DNA of 64,000 nucleotides from the NCBI GenBank assembly GCA_035626675.1, contig DASPNH010000220.1:46122-110121 (forward strand), given 5' to 3'. Both the position numbers and the translations under genes were made by a program. Position 1 is the stretch's first letter. Every line of letters starts with the position of its first letter. Positions 18,613 through 25,814 of the stretch are shown in pieces. The stretch comes from DASPNH01 sp035626675 (GTDB lineage: Bacteria > Desulfobacterota > Binatia > UBA1149 > CAITLU01). The notes under the pieces are model-generated. The model searched no databases, had not been told where the DNA came from, and worked only from the letters and a program-made list of their open reading frames with translations.

Positions 18613-19257
18613 ATGACCTGTATCCAGTTCGAAGAATCTTTCGACCGTTACGTAGACGGTCTTCTCGACAAGTCCGAGGCTGCCGCCGCTCGCGCGCATC
18701 TGGCGTGTTGCAAGCCGTGCGACCGCTCGGTGACCCGCTGGCAACAGACCAGGATACTTCTTTCGACGGCCGTGGCAGAAGTGACCACGGCCGTCGACTT
18801 TTCTGATCTCGCCTCTTCGGTCCACGCCGCGCTCGATGCCGATCGTCCGGCGGCGCGTCCGTCGCGCCCCGTCACGTACGATCGCCGCGGCGCGGAGCGC
18901 GCGCCTTCCGTTGCCGCACGACGCGGCGGCGCGGGCCGATCGCGCGTGGCTACGGCGGCGTGGCGCTTCGGTGCTGCAGCCAGCGTGTCGGCTGCAGCCG
19001 CAGCGATGCTGGTGGCCATCCTGAGCCCGGTCAAGGCTCCGGTGCGGCTGGCAGAGAAGCCCGAGCCCATCGAGTCGACCGTGGCCCTGGCATCTTCGGA
19101 CTACGCGTCCGATTTCACGCGGCAAGGTACCGGCGTGGACGCGATCGAAGCGGCGCCCGGCCACATGGTCTCGACCTGGGTCCATCCCAAGACCAATGCC
19201 CGCGTCATCTGGGTGGAGAACCGCACGCCAATCGAGAACGTGGATTTCGGAAGATGA
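18613..19257 (+). CDS. Membrane anti-sigma factor with zf-HC2 zinc finger
   Basis: Encodes 214 residues. The N-terminal domain has Cys3 and HLACCKPC, matching the C-x(n)-HxxxCxxC zinc site of ZAS anti-sigma factors. A single membrane helix (about 120-140, FGAAASVSAAAAAMLVAILS) follows, then a periplasmic tail of 70 residues ending STWVHPKTNARVIWVENRTP, similar to the tail of other RpoE regulators. I chose the ATG with GGAG ten bases upstream over the preceding TTG. It should hold the upstream sigma factor at the membrane; the stop overlaps the next ATG (ATGA). Confidence 0.92.
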   Translation: MTCIQFEESFDRYVDGLLDKSEAAAARAHLACCKPCDRSVTRWQQTRILLSTAVAEVTTAVDFSDLASSVHAALDADRPAARPSRPVTYDRRGAERAPSVAARRGGAGRSRVATAAWRFGAAASVSAAAAAMLVAILSPVKAPVRLAEKPEPIESTVALASSDYASDFTRQGTGVDAIEAAPGHMVSTWVHPKTNARVIWVENRTPIENVDFGR

Positions 19258-19835
19258 TTTCGGCGGCTCGGGTCGCGATGGCGGCGGCCTTGGCCGCCAC
19301 GTTCGCCACCGGGGCCTCCGGCGGCGAACCGCGAACCGTCATCACCATCTCCACGGTCCTGGCCTCCAACCAGTCCCGCAACTTCGATCCGAAGCTGGTC
19401 GATCTGCGCAGCGAGCTTCGGTCGCTGCGCTTCAAGAGCTACCGTCTGGTCGGAAGCGAGTCGCGTCTGGTCAAGGGCAACGGCGACCAGTGCGGCATCG
19501 AGTTGCCCAACGACCGTTATCTTCACATCACCACGCGTGACCACACAGCCGATCACCTGCGCATGCACGTGCTGCTGAACGAGGGCAATCGCCCGCTGAT
19601 CAATACCGACATCAAGCTGGAGCAGGGTTCGGTGGTGCTGCTCGGAGGTCCTCGCGGCCCCGACGGTACGCTCATCATCACGATCGGTGCCAAGGAAGCC
19701 GCGGCCGAACCCAAAGGTCGCAGTGCACGTACCGGGCGAGGCAGGCAGGGATCCAAGGCACCCGTCGAGAAAGTCGAGAAGGCGCAGGAGGCGGCGGTGC
19801 CGCATCCCTCGCAGGCCGCCAAGCCGAGCGAATAG
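19254..19835 (+). CDS. Exported protein of the sigma/anti-sigma operon, unknown function
   Basis: Encodes 193 residues with a signal peptide (about 1-24, ATFATGASGGEP). The core (DLRSELRSLRFKSYRLVGSE, GIELPNDRYLHITTRD, SVVLLGGPRGPDGTLIITIG) is a beta-rich domain I have seen next to ECF sigma genes but cannot name. The last 45 residues are a charged Lys/Ala/Pro tail. Translation is coupled to the anti-sigma gene through ATGA, so it may modulate the periplasmic side of the signal path; that is inference. Confidence 0.75.
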   Translation: MISAARVAMAAALAATFATGASGGEPRTVITISTVLASNQSRNFDPKLVDLRSELRSLRFKSYRLVGSESRLVKGNGDQCGIELPNDRYLHITTRDHTADHLRMHVLLNEGNRPLINTDIKLEQGSVVLLGGPRGPDGTLIITIGAKEAAAEPKGRSARTGRGRQGSKAPVEKVEKAQEAAVPHPSQAAKPSE

Positions 19836-19842
19836 GATCTTC

Positions 19843-20160
19843 GTGGAACAGAATTTCGAGGATCTGCTGCGCGTGCTGCGCGACTCCGCTTCCAACGCAT
19901 TCGACGGCGCGTTCTCGTGGAGCAGCGAATCTGCGACGTCGACGAGCGTGTCGACGCTGCTGCGTCCGATCGACCCCTACAACCGCTGGCCCTTCCTGGC
20001 GCCCGTGATCGGAGCGGCAGGCTTTGCGGCGCTGGTCGCGCTTACCGGTATCGCCGTGGGCGCGCTGCTCGTCATGCTCGCGGCGCTGGCGCTGGTCGGC
20101 TTCCTGCTGACCGAGGTCTTCGGCTACGAGCTCGCCCTGAACCCGAACGTCCGGCCCTGA
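19843..20160 (+). CDS. Small membrane protein, last gene of the sigma-factor operon
   Basis: Encodes 105 residues from a GTG eight bases after the previous stop, with AGGATC upstream. An acidic/polar N-terminus (EQNFEDLLRVLRDSASNAFD) precedes two hydrophobic segments (about 50-70 and 73-92) linked by a short turn. No known family. Its position suggests a membrane partner of the sigma/anti-sigma system. Confidence 0.65.
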   Translation: MEQNFEDLLRVLRDSASNAFDGAFSWSSESATSTSVSTLLRPIDPYNRWPFLAPVIGAAGFAALVALTGIAVGALLVMLAALALVGFLLTEVFGYELALNPNVRP

Positions 20161-20322
20161 TCGCCGCCAGCCTTTTCGTCGCGCACGTCCCAGCTTGCGG
20201 CACCCCTCGCCGACGTCCGTGGCGAGGTCGCCAACCTCGCTCGCGTCTGGGCGCGCGTGGCGACCGGCTACGGAACCGTCCAATTAGCCACGACACTGGA
20301 ACACCGAGACGTCCGCTCGCGT

Positions 20323-20490
20323 GTCAGCGCGGGCGCTCGACGCAAGCGAGCTTCCCGCCTTGCGGGTCAGCGTCGATGCAACAGCGAGCTTCCCGCGGGA
20401 CAGCGTCGACGCAGCAGCGGGCTTCCCGCCTTGCGTGTCAGCGCTCGACGCAACAGCGAGTTCCCGCTTGCCCGGTCAGCGCTCGTGCCG
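20323..20490. repeat. Four and a half imperfect direct repeats between convergent genes
   Basis: The element GTCAGCG followed by CTCGACGCAACAGCGAGCTT-type sequence and CCCGCCTTGCGGG recurs with starts at 20323, 20366, 20399, 20437 and 20475 (spacings 43, 33, 38, 38). CCCGC-CTT-GCGGG can form a small hairpin in several copies. The last copy contains the stop codon of the minus-strand ThiF-like gene, so the array has grown into the end of that gene. The rest of the 20161-20475 gap shows nothing else. Confidence 0.85.
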
Positions 20491-20961
20491 TTGGAGGTCG
20501 AGCTCATGCGGGCCGGTGCAATAGGGCAGCCCGACGATGATCGCACAGGCAGTAGCGGCAGCATCGCACGCTGCTGCCTGATGCATCAGCAACGCGGGCG
20601 ATGCAGCGAGGCGGGCACGGCCCTGGTCGGGCATCGGGGCGAAGGGATGCACGCCGGCGACGAAGCCGCCTTCGGTGATCTCGTACCAGCAGGCCGGCAA
20701 GCCGGACTGCAGCACGGCCTGTCGCGACGAGGCATCCAGGGTGGAAGCGCCGGCGACTACGACGGCGCGGAGGTCCTTGCGGGCGTCGCCGGTGACGGCG
20801 GCGCCGGCGGCCCGCAGATACAGCGAGGCCTGCTCGACACCAATCGACTCGCCGACCACCAGCACGGTGGCCTGCAGCAGGCGTTCCTGCCCACTTGCTC
20901 CTATCCCGGGGATGACGACCTGTCGCGCGTAGCGCTCGATATCCTCGTCGCTCAGCGCCAC
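20476..20961 (-). CDS. Degenerate ThiF/MoeB-like protein keeping the N-terminal Arg finger
   Basis: Encodes 161 residues. The start LSDEDIERYARQVVIPGIG matches the N-terminus of MoeB/ThiF E1-like enzymes (LSDxExxRYNRQ), including the Arg (Arg13 here, Arg14 of E. coli MoeB) that reaches into the partner subunit's active site. The following nucleotide loop is destroyed: VLVVGESIGVEQAS instead of VGxGGLG, and there is no Asp-dependent adenylation site or Cys pairs. It cannot bind ATP in the usual way. It is the last gene of the SAM-riboswitch operon, 4 bases after the NIL gene, so it is probably kept for a role in the complex. Confidence 0.75.
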   Translation of the reverse strand: MALSDEDIERYARQVVIPGIGASGQERLLQATVLVVGESIGVEQASLYLRAAGAAVTGDARKDLRAVVVAGASTLDASSRQAVLQSGLPACWYEITEGGFVAGVHPFAPMPDQGRARLAASPALLMHQAAACDAAATACAIIVGLPYCTGPHELDLQRHER

Positions 20962-20965
20962 GCGC

Positions 20966-21205
20966 TCACTCGATGACGTTCTTCTCGATGGGCTCGACCT
21001 TGACGCCCTGGTCGGCGATCCACGCCACGGCCTTCTCGATCTCGTCGATCTGGCCGTCGAGCTCGAGCGCGACGATGCCGATGTGATCGGAGATGGAGGC
21101 TCCGCGGATGTTGGTGACGACGCGGAACATCTTTCCCACCTGGTAGATGATGGGATCCTTGATGCGTTCCTGGCTGTAGGTCAGGTAGAAGCGATGGACG
21201 GCCAC
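20966..21205 (-). CDS. NIL-domain protein
   Basis: Encodes 79 residues forming one ferredoxin-like NIL domain (FYLTYSQERIKDPIIYQVGK, FRVVTNIRGASISDHIGIVA, VKVEPIEKNVI). NIL domains occur at the C-terminus of MetN and, in methanogens, next to the enzyme that sulfurates aspartate semialdehyde to homocysteine. Here it sits 7 bases after the cysteine-synthase-like gene in an operon under a SAM riboswitch, so a regulatory or carrier role in homocysteine formation is likely. Confidence 0.9.
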   Translation of the reverse strand: MAVHRFYLTYSQERIKDPIIYQVGKMFRVVTNIRGASISDHIGIVALELDGQIDEIEKAVAWIADQGVKVEPIEKNVIE

Positions 21206-21212
21206 GTCTGCC

Positions 21213-22205
21213 TCAATTGCTCGAGGCCAGCTGATGCCGGTCGCGCCAGCCCAGCCACAGGTTGGTGGACAGATAGCGGTCGCCGAAGTCGGGCAGGATG
21301 GCGGCGATGCATCCCTCTTTCAGCTCCTGGGCGATCTCGATGGCTGCCAGCACCGCGGCTCCGGAGGACTGACCGAGCAGCAGGCCGTCGCCGGCGGCTA
21401 TCTGGTAGACCATGTCGTAGGAGGCTTCGGTCTCCACGCCGATGACGCGATCGACCTGTTCGCGATGCCAGATGCCGGGCACGATGGAGCTGGCCATGTG
21501 CTTGAGGCCCTCGATGCCATGGAATGCATCTTCGGGCTCGGCGGCGACGATCTGCACCGACGGGTTCGATTCCTTGAGGAAGCGGCCGGTGCCCATGACC
21601 GTTCCGCTGGTTCCGATCGTGGCGACCAGATGCGTGACCTTGCCGCCGGTCTGACGCCAGATCTCCGGGCCCGTCGTCAGGTAATGGGCCTCGGCGTTGG
21701 CCTCGTTGTTGTACTGGTCGGGCTTGAAGTAGCGATCCGGGTCCTGCGCCAGCAGTTCGCGGCACAGCAGGATGGCGCCGTCGCTTCCTTCGAAAGGGCT
21801 CGAGTAGACGATGTTGGCGCCATAGGCGGCCAGCACGCGCTTGCGCTCGAGCGAGACGTTCTCGGGCATCACGAGCGAGACGGGGTAGCCGAGCGCGGCT
21901 CCGAGCATCGCCAGCGCGATTCCCGTGTTGCCGGAAGTCGAATCCAGGATGATCTTGCCGGGGCGCAGCTGGCCGCTGGCCAGGCCTCGCCGCACCATGT
22001 TCCATGCGGCGCGCGCCTTGACCGAGCCGCCCGGATTGAAGCCCTCGACCTTGCCGAGGATGCGCACGCCTGCGGGAACGCGGCCGCGCACGCAGCTCAG
22101 CTCCACCATCGGCGTGTTGCCGATCAGGTCGACGATACGCGGGACGCCGCGCGGCCCGGGGCCGGGCTGGCACGGTCGCGCGTCCGACAGTCCTGTGCCG
22201 CTCAC
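21213..22205 (-). CDS. PLP-dependent cysteine synthase family protein
   Basis: Encodes 330 residues. Type II PLP fold with the Schiff-base lysine in FNPGGSVKARAA, the substrate loop STSGNTGIAL, and the phosphate-binding GTSGTVMGTG; QSSGAAVLAA is the C-terminal PLP ring contact. Long 20-residue N-terminal extension. Family members include CysK, CysM, cystathionine beta-synthase and the thiocarboxylate-dependent CysM of mycobacteria. The adjacent MoaD-like gene, 9 bases upstream, argues for a carrier-protein thiocarboxylate as sulfur donor. Product could be cysteine or, given the SAM control, homocysteine. Confidence 0.9.
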   Translation of the reverse strand: MSGTGLSDARPCQPGPGPRGVPRIVDLIGNTPMVELSCVRGRVPAGVRILGKVEGFNPGGSVKARAAWNMVRRGLASGQLRPGKIILDSTSGNTGIALAMLGAALGYPVSLVMPENVSLERKRVLAAYGANIVYSSPFEGSDGAILLCRELLAQDPDRYFKPDQYNNEANAEAHYLTTGPEIWRQTGGKVTHLVATIGTSGTVMGTGRFLKESNPSVQIVAAEPEDAFHGIEGLKHMASSIVPGIWHREQVDRVIGVETEASYDMVYQIAAGDGLLLGQSSGAAVLAAIEIAQELKEGCIAAILPDFGDRYLSTNLWLGWRDRHQLASSN

Positions 22206-22214
22206 GATCGGCTG

Positions 22215-22547
22215 CTACCGACGCGCTCCGCGCGAGCTCGACGTGGCACCGCGCGCAGCGGCCAGGATCGGCGCGCCACCGGCGATGGCCGGAACGATCG
22301 AGACTTCATCGCCGTCCTTGACCGCCGAGTTGGTGTTGTCGAGAAAACGGATGTCGTCGCCGTTGACGTACAGATTGACGAAGCGGCGAACCGAGCCGTC
22401 GGCCTCGCAGATCCGTTCGCGCAGACCCGGACACGACTTTTCCAGGTCGTCCAGAACCGCGGCGATCGAAGCTCCTTCGGCGGAAACGGCGTCCTTGCCG
22501 CCCGTGTACTTGCGAAGCGGAGTCGGAATTCTGACCCGAACGGACAT
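22215..22547 (-). CDS. MoaD/ThiS-like sulfur carrier protein with C-terminal extension
   Basis: Encodes 110 residues; start set by AGGAGG ten bases upstream. Ubiquitin-like fold: VRVRIPTPLRKYTGGKD, FVNLYVNGDDIRFL, DGDEVSIVPAIAGG. In active carriers the chain ends at Gly-Gly, whose carboxylate is adenylated and turned into a thiocarboxylate. Here GG is followed by about 19 further residues (APILAAARGATSSSRGARR), so a protease must trim it first, as CysO/HcyS-type systems do with a JAMM protease. No such protease gene is in this window. Precedes the cysteine-synthase-like gene. Confidence 0.92.
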   Translation of the reverse strand: MSVRVRIPTPLRKYTGGKDAVSAEGASIAAVLDDLEKSCPGLRERICEADGSVRRFVNLYVNGDDIRFLDNTNSAVKDGDEVSIVPAIAGGAPILAAARGATSSSRGARR

Positions 22548-22661
22548 CTTGGCATTACCTCCTGAAGGCGATCTCGTGCTCGCACGGCGTAGCATCGGCG
22601 CCCGCACAACCCAACACGCCCGTGGCGCGCGGCGCAGGGCAGGGCGGGCCCATGGCACGCA

Positions 22662-23921
22662 TCAGGCCGCGCCCGCTGCGGCCGCCGGAAGCTCGAGCGT
22701 CCCGTACAGCGCGTCGAAGTCTTCGAGTCTGGCGCCTATGTTGTAGGGCACCGGCACCGAGTCTCGGACGGCCTCGAGGGTCTTGTAGCCGTTGCCCGTC
22801 ACGCAGATCACGATGGACTCGTCGCGCGGAATGCGGCCCTGCTCAATCAGCTTCCTGGTGACGGCCACGGTGGTTCCACCCGCCGGTTCTGTGAATATCC
22901 CTTCGGTGCGTGCCAGCAGGCGGATGCCCTCGACGATCTCCTGATCGGTGGCGGCCTCGCCCCAGCCGCCGGTCTTGCGAACGGCGCCGAGCACGTAGTA
23001 GCCGTCGGCCGGATTTCCGATCGCGATCGACTTGGCAATGGTGTCGGGCTTGACCGGCTCGATCAGATCCGAGCCGCGGTGGATCGAATGCACCACCGGC
23101 GCACATCCGGCCGCCTGCGCCGAGTAGATCTTCCACGGCGTTTCCTCGACCAGGCCCACGCGCACCAGCTCTTCGAAGGATTTGGCGATCTTGGGCAGGA
23201 TCGTTCCGCCTGCCGTCGGCACGACGATGTGCTGCGGAAGCTTCCATCCCAGCTGCTCGGCCACCTCGTATCCGTAGGTCTTGGCGCCTTCGGTGTAGAA
23301 CGGACGCAGGTTGATGTTGACGAAGGCCCAGCCGTACTTGTCGGCGATCTCGGTGCACAGGCGATTGACGTCGTCGTAGTTGCCGGAGATCGCCACCGGA
23401 ATCGGATCGTAGATGGCCGATCCGATCACCTTCCCTGCCTCCAGATTGTCGGGGATGAAGATGAAACAACGCAGCCCGGCACGCGCCGCGTGCGCCGAGA
23501 CCGAATTGGCGAGATTGCCGGTCGACGCGCACGAGACCGTGTCGAAGCCGAATTCGACCGCCGCCGAGATCGACACCGACACGACGCGATCCTTGTACGA
23601 GAACGTCGGATGGTTGCAGGAGTCGTCCTTGACCCACAGCTCCCTTACGCCGAGCGCTCTGGCCAGGCGGTCCGCCTTGACCAGCGGCGTGAAGCCCGAG
23701 TGCAACCCGACCTTGGGCTCGCCGTCCACGGGCAAAAGTTCCTGGTAGCGCCACAGATTGCGCGGCCGGCGCCCGATGACCTCGTGCGAGAGCACCTTGG
23801 CGATGGCGTCGTAGTCGTACTCGACCTCGAGCGGTCCGAAGCACATCTCGCAAACGTGAACGGGTTTCCACGGATACGCCTCGCCGCACTCACGGCACTT
23901 CAAGCCTGTCGTAAAGCTCAT
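22662..23921 (-). CDS. thrC: Threonine synthase-like PLP enzyme with zinc ribbon
   Basis: Encodes 419 residues. An N-terminal zinc ribbon (CRECGEAYPWKPVHVCEMC) is followed by a type II PLP domain with Schiff-base lysine in HPTFSYKDRV, CASTGNLANSVSAHAARAG and the phosphate-binding VPTAGGTILPK. Length and ribbon match class 2 bacterial threonine synthases, which take O-phosphohomoserine to threonine. Its place under a SAM riboswitch with sulfur-carrier genes raises the option that it condenses O-phosphohomoserine with a thiocarboxylate to give homocysteine. Start chosen at the ATG with AAGGAG upstream; ATGA overlap with the ThiF-like gene. Confidence 0.88.
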   Translation of the reverse strand: MSFTTGLKCRECGEAYPWKPVHVCEMCFGPLEVEYDYDAIAKVLSHEVIGRRPRNLWRYQELLPVDGEPKVGLHSGFTPLVKADRLARALGVRELWVKDDSCNHPTFSYKDRVVSVSISAAVEFGFDTVSCASTGNLANSVSAHAARAGLRCFIFIPDNLEAGKVIGSAIYDPIPVAISGNYDDVNRLCTEIADKYGWAFVNINLRPFYTEGAKTYGYEVAEQLGWKLPQHIVVPTAGGTILPKIAKSFEELVRVGLVEETPWKIYSAQAAGCAPVVHSIHRGSDLIEPVKPDTIAKSIAIGNPADGYYVLGAVRKTGGWGEAATDQEIVEGIRLLARTEGIFTEPAGGTTVAVTRKLIEQGRIPRDESIVICVTGNGYKTLEAVRDSVPVPYNIGARLEDFDALYGTLELPAAAAGAA

Positions 23922-24637
23922 GATGCAAATCTCCTTGGGGAATCGGCAACGGTTCTGGCTGCGACGCGGCACGTGCAGCCCTGGCGAGCCGGGAAGTCGA
24001 CATGGCGCAGGCGGGCTCCGGTTAGCTCGTAGACGAAGAGCCGGCCCGCGGTCGCCCGCTGCGGCTCGAGCGCGACGGCAAGGGCGCTTTGCGCCTGCAT
24101 GACGCCGACGAATCCCGCCACGGGCGCCAGGATGCCCAGGGCCGAGCAGCCCTGCGCGATCTCGTCGCCGGTATCGGGGAACACGCACTCGAGGCAGCAG
24201 GAGATGCCCGGCCGCACCAGCATCCATTGTCCGCCGGTGCGCGCGACGCCGCCGTAGACCAGCGGGATACCCAGGGCCACGCACACGCGATTGAGAAGGA
24301 ACTTGGTGTCGGGATCGTCGCAGCCGTCGATGACGACGTCGGCGCCGGCCAGGACGCGCGCGGCATTGGCTGCGTCGATGCGGGCCGCCTCGGTCGTGAT
24401 GGTGAGGCCGAGATTTGCCTTCAGCCGAGCAGCGGCGGCGTCGACCTTGAGTCGGCCGACATCACCCCCGTCGTAGAGGACCTGTCGCTGCAAATTGGAC
24501 GGCTCGACGACGTCGTCATCGACCATGGTCAGGTCGACGGCTCCGCTTTGCGCCAGCGCGCGCGCGGCGGCGCAGCCGAGCGCTCCTGCTCCGATCAGCA
24601 CGATGCGCGGTCTGGCGGTGTCGTCTCCTCGATACAA
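23918..24637 (-). CDS. ThiF/MoeB-like E1 adenylyltransferase lacking the N-terminal Arg helix
   Basis: Encodes 239 residues. Rossmann loop VLIGAGALGCAAA, EPSNLQRQ (Arg of the ATP site), GRLKVDAA (Lys), DGCDDPDTKFLLN (catalytic Asp), and a CLEC ... GCTC zinc pair. These activate the Gly-Gly end of a sulfur carrier as acyl-adenylate. MoeB proteins begin 30 residues earlier with RYNRQ; here the Rossmann strand starts within a dozen codons of the first possible start, so that helix is missing. The best start is a TTG right in the U-tract of the upstream terminator; a GTG eleven codons on is an alternative. First gene of the operon. Confidence 0.88.
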   Translation of the reverse strand: MYRGDDTARPRIVLIGAGALGCAAARALAQSGAVDLTMVDDDVVEPSNLQRQVLYDGGDVGRLKVDAAAARLKANLGLTITTEAARIDAANAARVLAGADVVIDGCDDPDTKFLLNRVCVALGIPLVYGGVARTGGQWMLVRPGISCCLECVFPDTGDEIAQGCSALGILAPVAGFVGVMQAQSALAVALEPQRATAGRLFVYELTGARLRHVDFPARQGCTCRVAARTVADSPRRFAS

Positions 24638-24668
24638 AAAAACCTCTTCCGAAGATGAGGAAGAGGTT
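24636..24668 (-). terminator. Riboswitch-controlled intrinsic terminator
   Basis: On the minus strand AACCTCTTCC and GGAAGAGGTT form a perfect 10-bp stem around an 8-base loop, followed by a run of T. It lies 22 bases after the SAM-I aptamer. The loop and 5' arm (CCTCATCTTC) can instead pair with GAAGATAAGG at the 3' side of aptamer helix P1, nine of ten bases, giving the antiterminator. Confidence 0.95.
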
Positions 24669-24690
24669 CAGCAAGAGGGCTGAGTTCTCG

Positions 24691-24817
24691 ACCTTATCTT
24701 CCATTCATCACCTGTCTCGGTGCGAATGCGGGATTTAGCACCTGCACCGAAGCCTTGCGGCTCGGCCGGTTGCTGTGGCGTCTCAGGGCCCGATCCCTCA
24801 GCCACTCTCTATAAGGT
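24691..24817 (-). ncRNA. SAM-I (S-box) riboswitch
   Basis: Helix P1 is ACCTTAT with ATAAGGT. Between them are the S-box core elements in order: AGAGTGGCTGAGGGATCGGG, GAGACGCCACAGCAACC (kink-turn side) and GGTGCTAAATCC. With SAM bound, P1 forms and the downstream terminator folds, switching the operon off. This ties the downstream genes to methionine supply. Confidence 0.94.
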
Positions 24818-24823
24818 TCCTGC

Positions 24824-24852
24824 GCTATAACGGGGCAGATACGGCCTGTCAA
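24824..24852 (-). promoter_or_regulatory. Promoter of the SAM-riboswitch operon
   Basis: Perfect TTGACA, 17-base spacer, TATAGC; transcription would start within a few bases of the riboswitch P1 helix. Confidence 0.85.
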
Positions 24853-24965
24853 AACTGGACCGAGCCGTGGCCAGCGCGGGCGCCGCATATTTTGGCGCTT
24901 CCTTACGCAGCCCGGGCATGTCATCGAAGTGCCGTCTCGATCCTGGATCTCGTGGGGACTTCGCA

Positions 24966-25700
24966 TTGACTCGGCTCATTCCTCTGGAAGGCGCGTACAA
25001 TTTCCGCGATCTCGGCGGCCTGACCTGTAGCGGCGGACGATGCGTGGCCAAGGGCCTCGTCTATCGTTCCGATCGTCTGAGCCGTCTTACGCCGGCCGAC
25101 CTGGCGCTGCTTCGTGAGCTGCGGATCGGGAGCATCTTCGACCTTCGCAGCCACGCCGAGCTGGCCGCGGACGTCGATGGCGAATTCGCCACCGGTTCCC
25201 CCTTTCACCGGCACCTGCCGCTGGTCGAAGTCTCGCTGGTCCCAGGCGATCCCAACATCGATTGGAAGAAGATCGATTTGCAGAACCGCTACCTCGAGAT
25301 GCTCGAGCAGGGCGCGGGCACCATCAAGGCTCTCCTCGAGCATCTGGCCCACGATCAGGCACCGCCGACGGTCTTTCATTGCACCGGTGGCAAGGATCGA
25401 ACCGGCGTGGTCGCTGCCGTGCTGCTGCGTGCCCTCGGTGTTCCCGACGAGATCATCGTCGAGGACTACGCGCAGTCCGAGCGCAATCTGGCGCCCATCT
25501 CGGGCAGCTACCGCGACGAGCTGATGGCCGGCGGTCTGGATCCGGCGGCCGTGCTCTATCTGTTCGGAAGTCCGCCCGAGCGCATGATGCACATGCTCAC
25601 GGGCATGGACGTGCGGTGGCGCTCCATCGACGGATATCTGCGCCACATCGGCGTGCGCGAGGATACGGTCTCGCGCCTGCGCAAACGTCTGGCCATCTGA
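24966..25700 (+). CDS. Tyrosine/serine phosphatase of the PTP fold (Y_phosphatase3 type)
   Basis: Encodes 244 residues from a TTG with GGGGA seven bases upstream, giving the usual family start TRLIPLEGAYNFRDLGG; in-frame ATG 24918 and GTG 24867 are alternatives, but those residues look non-coding. The active site P-loop is HCTGGKDRTGV (Cys and Arg of CX5R). DLRSHAEL matches the family. Such enzymes dephosphorylate phosphotyrosine, phosphoserine or phosphoinositides; cytoplasmic, no signal peptide. Divergent from the SAM operon and followed by a terminator, so transcribed alone. Confidence 0.88.
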   Translation: MTRLIPLEGAYNFRDLGGLTCSGGRCVAKGLVYRSDRLSRLTPADLALLRELRIGSIFDLRSHAELAADVDGEFATGSPFHRHLPLVEVSLVPGDPNIDWKKIDLQNRYLEMLEQGAGTIKALLEHLAHDQAPPTVFHCTGGKDRTGVVAAVLLRALGVPDEIIVEDYAQSERNLAPISGSYRDELMAGGLDPAAVLYLFGSPPERMMHMLTGMDVRWRSIDGYLRHIGVREDTVSRLRKRLAI

Positions 25701-25704
25701 CGCG

Positions 25705-25726
25705 GGAGACCTCGGTCTCCATTTTC
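25705..25726 (+). terminator. Intrinsic terminator after the phosphatase gene
   Basis: GGAGACC and GGTCTCC form a 7-bp stem with a tiny loop, four bases after the stop, followed by ATTTTC. A second GC-rich hairpin (GCCGGTC/GACCGGC, 25730-25751) follows it and may serve the convergent bamD side. Confidence 0.75.
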
Positions 25727-25814
25727 TCCGCCGGTCGCCGGCGTGACCGGCAGGGCAGCCCACGCAGCTTGCGCAGGAGCGTGTGACGCGCGGCTTTGCG
25801 GGCGCACGCTGCGA

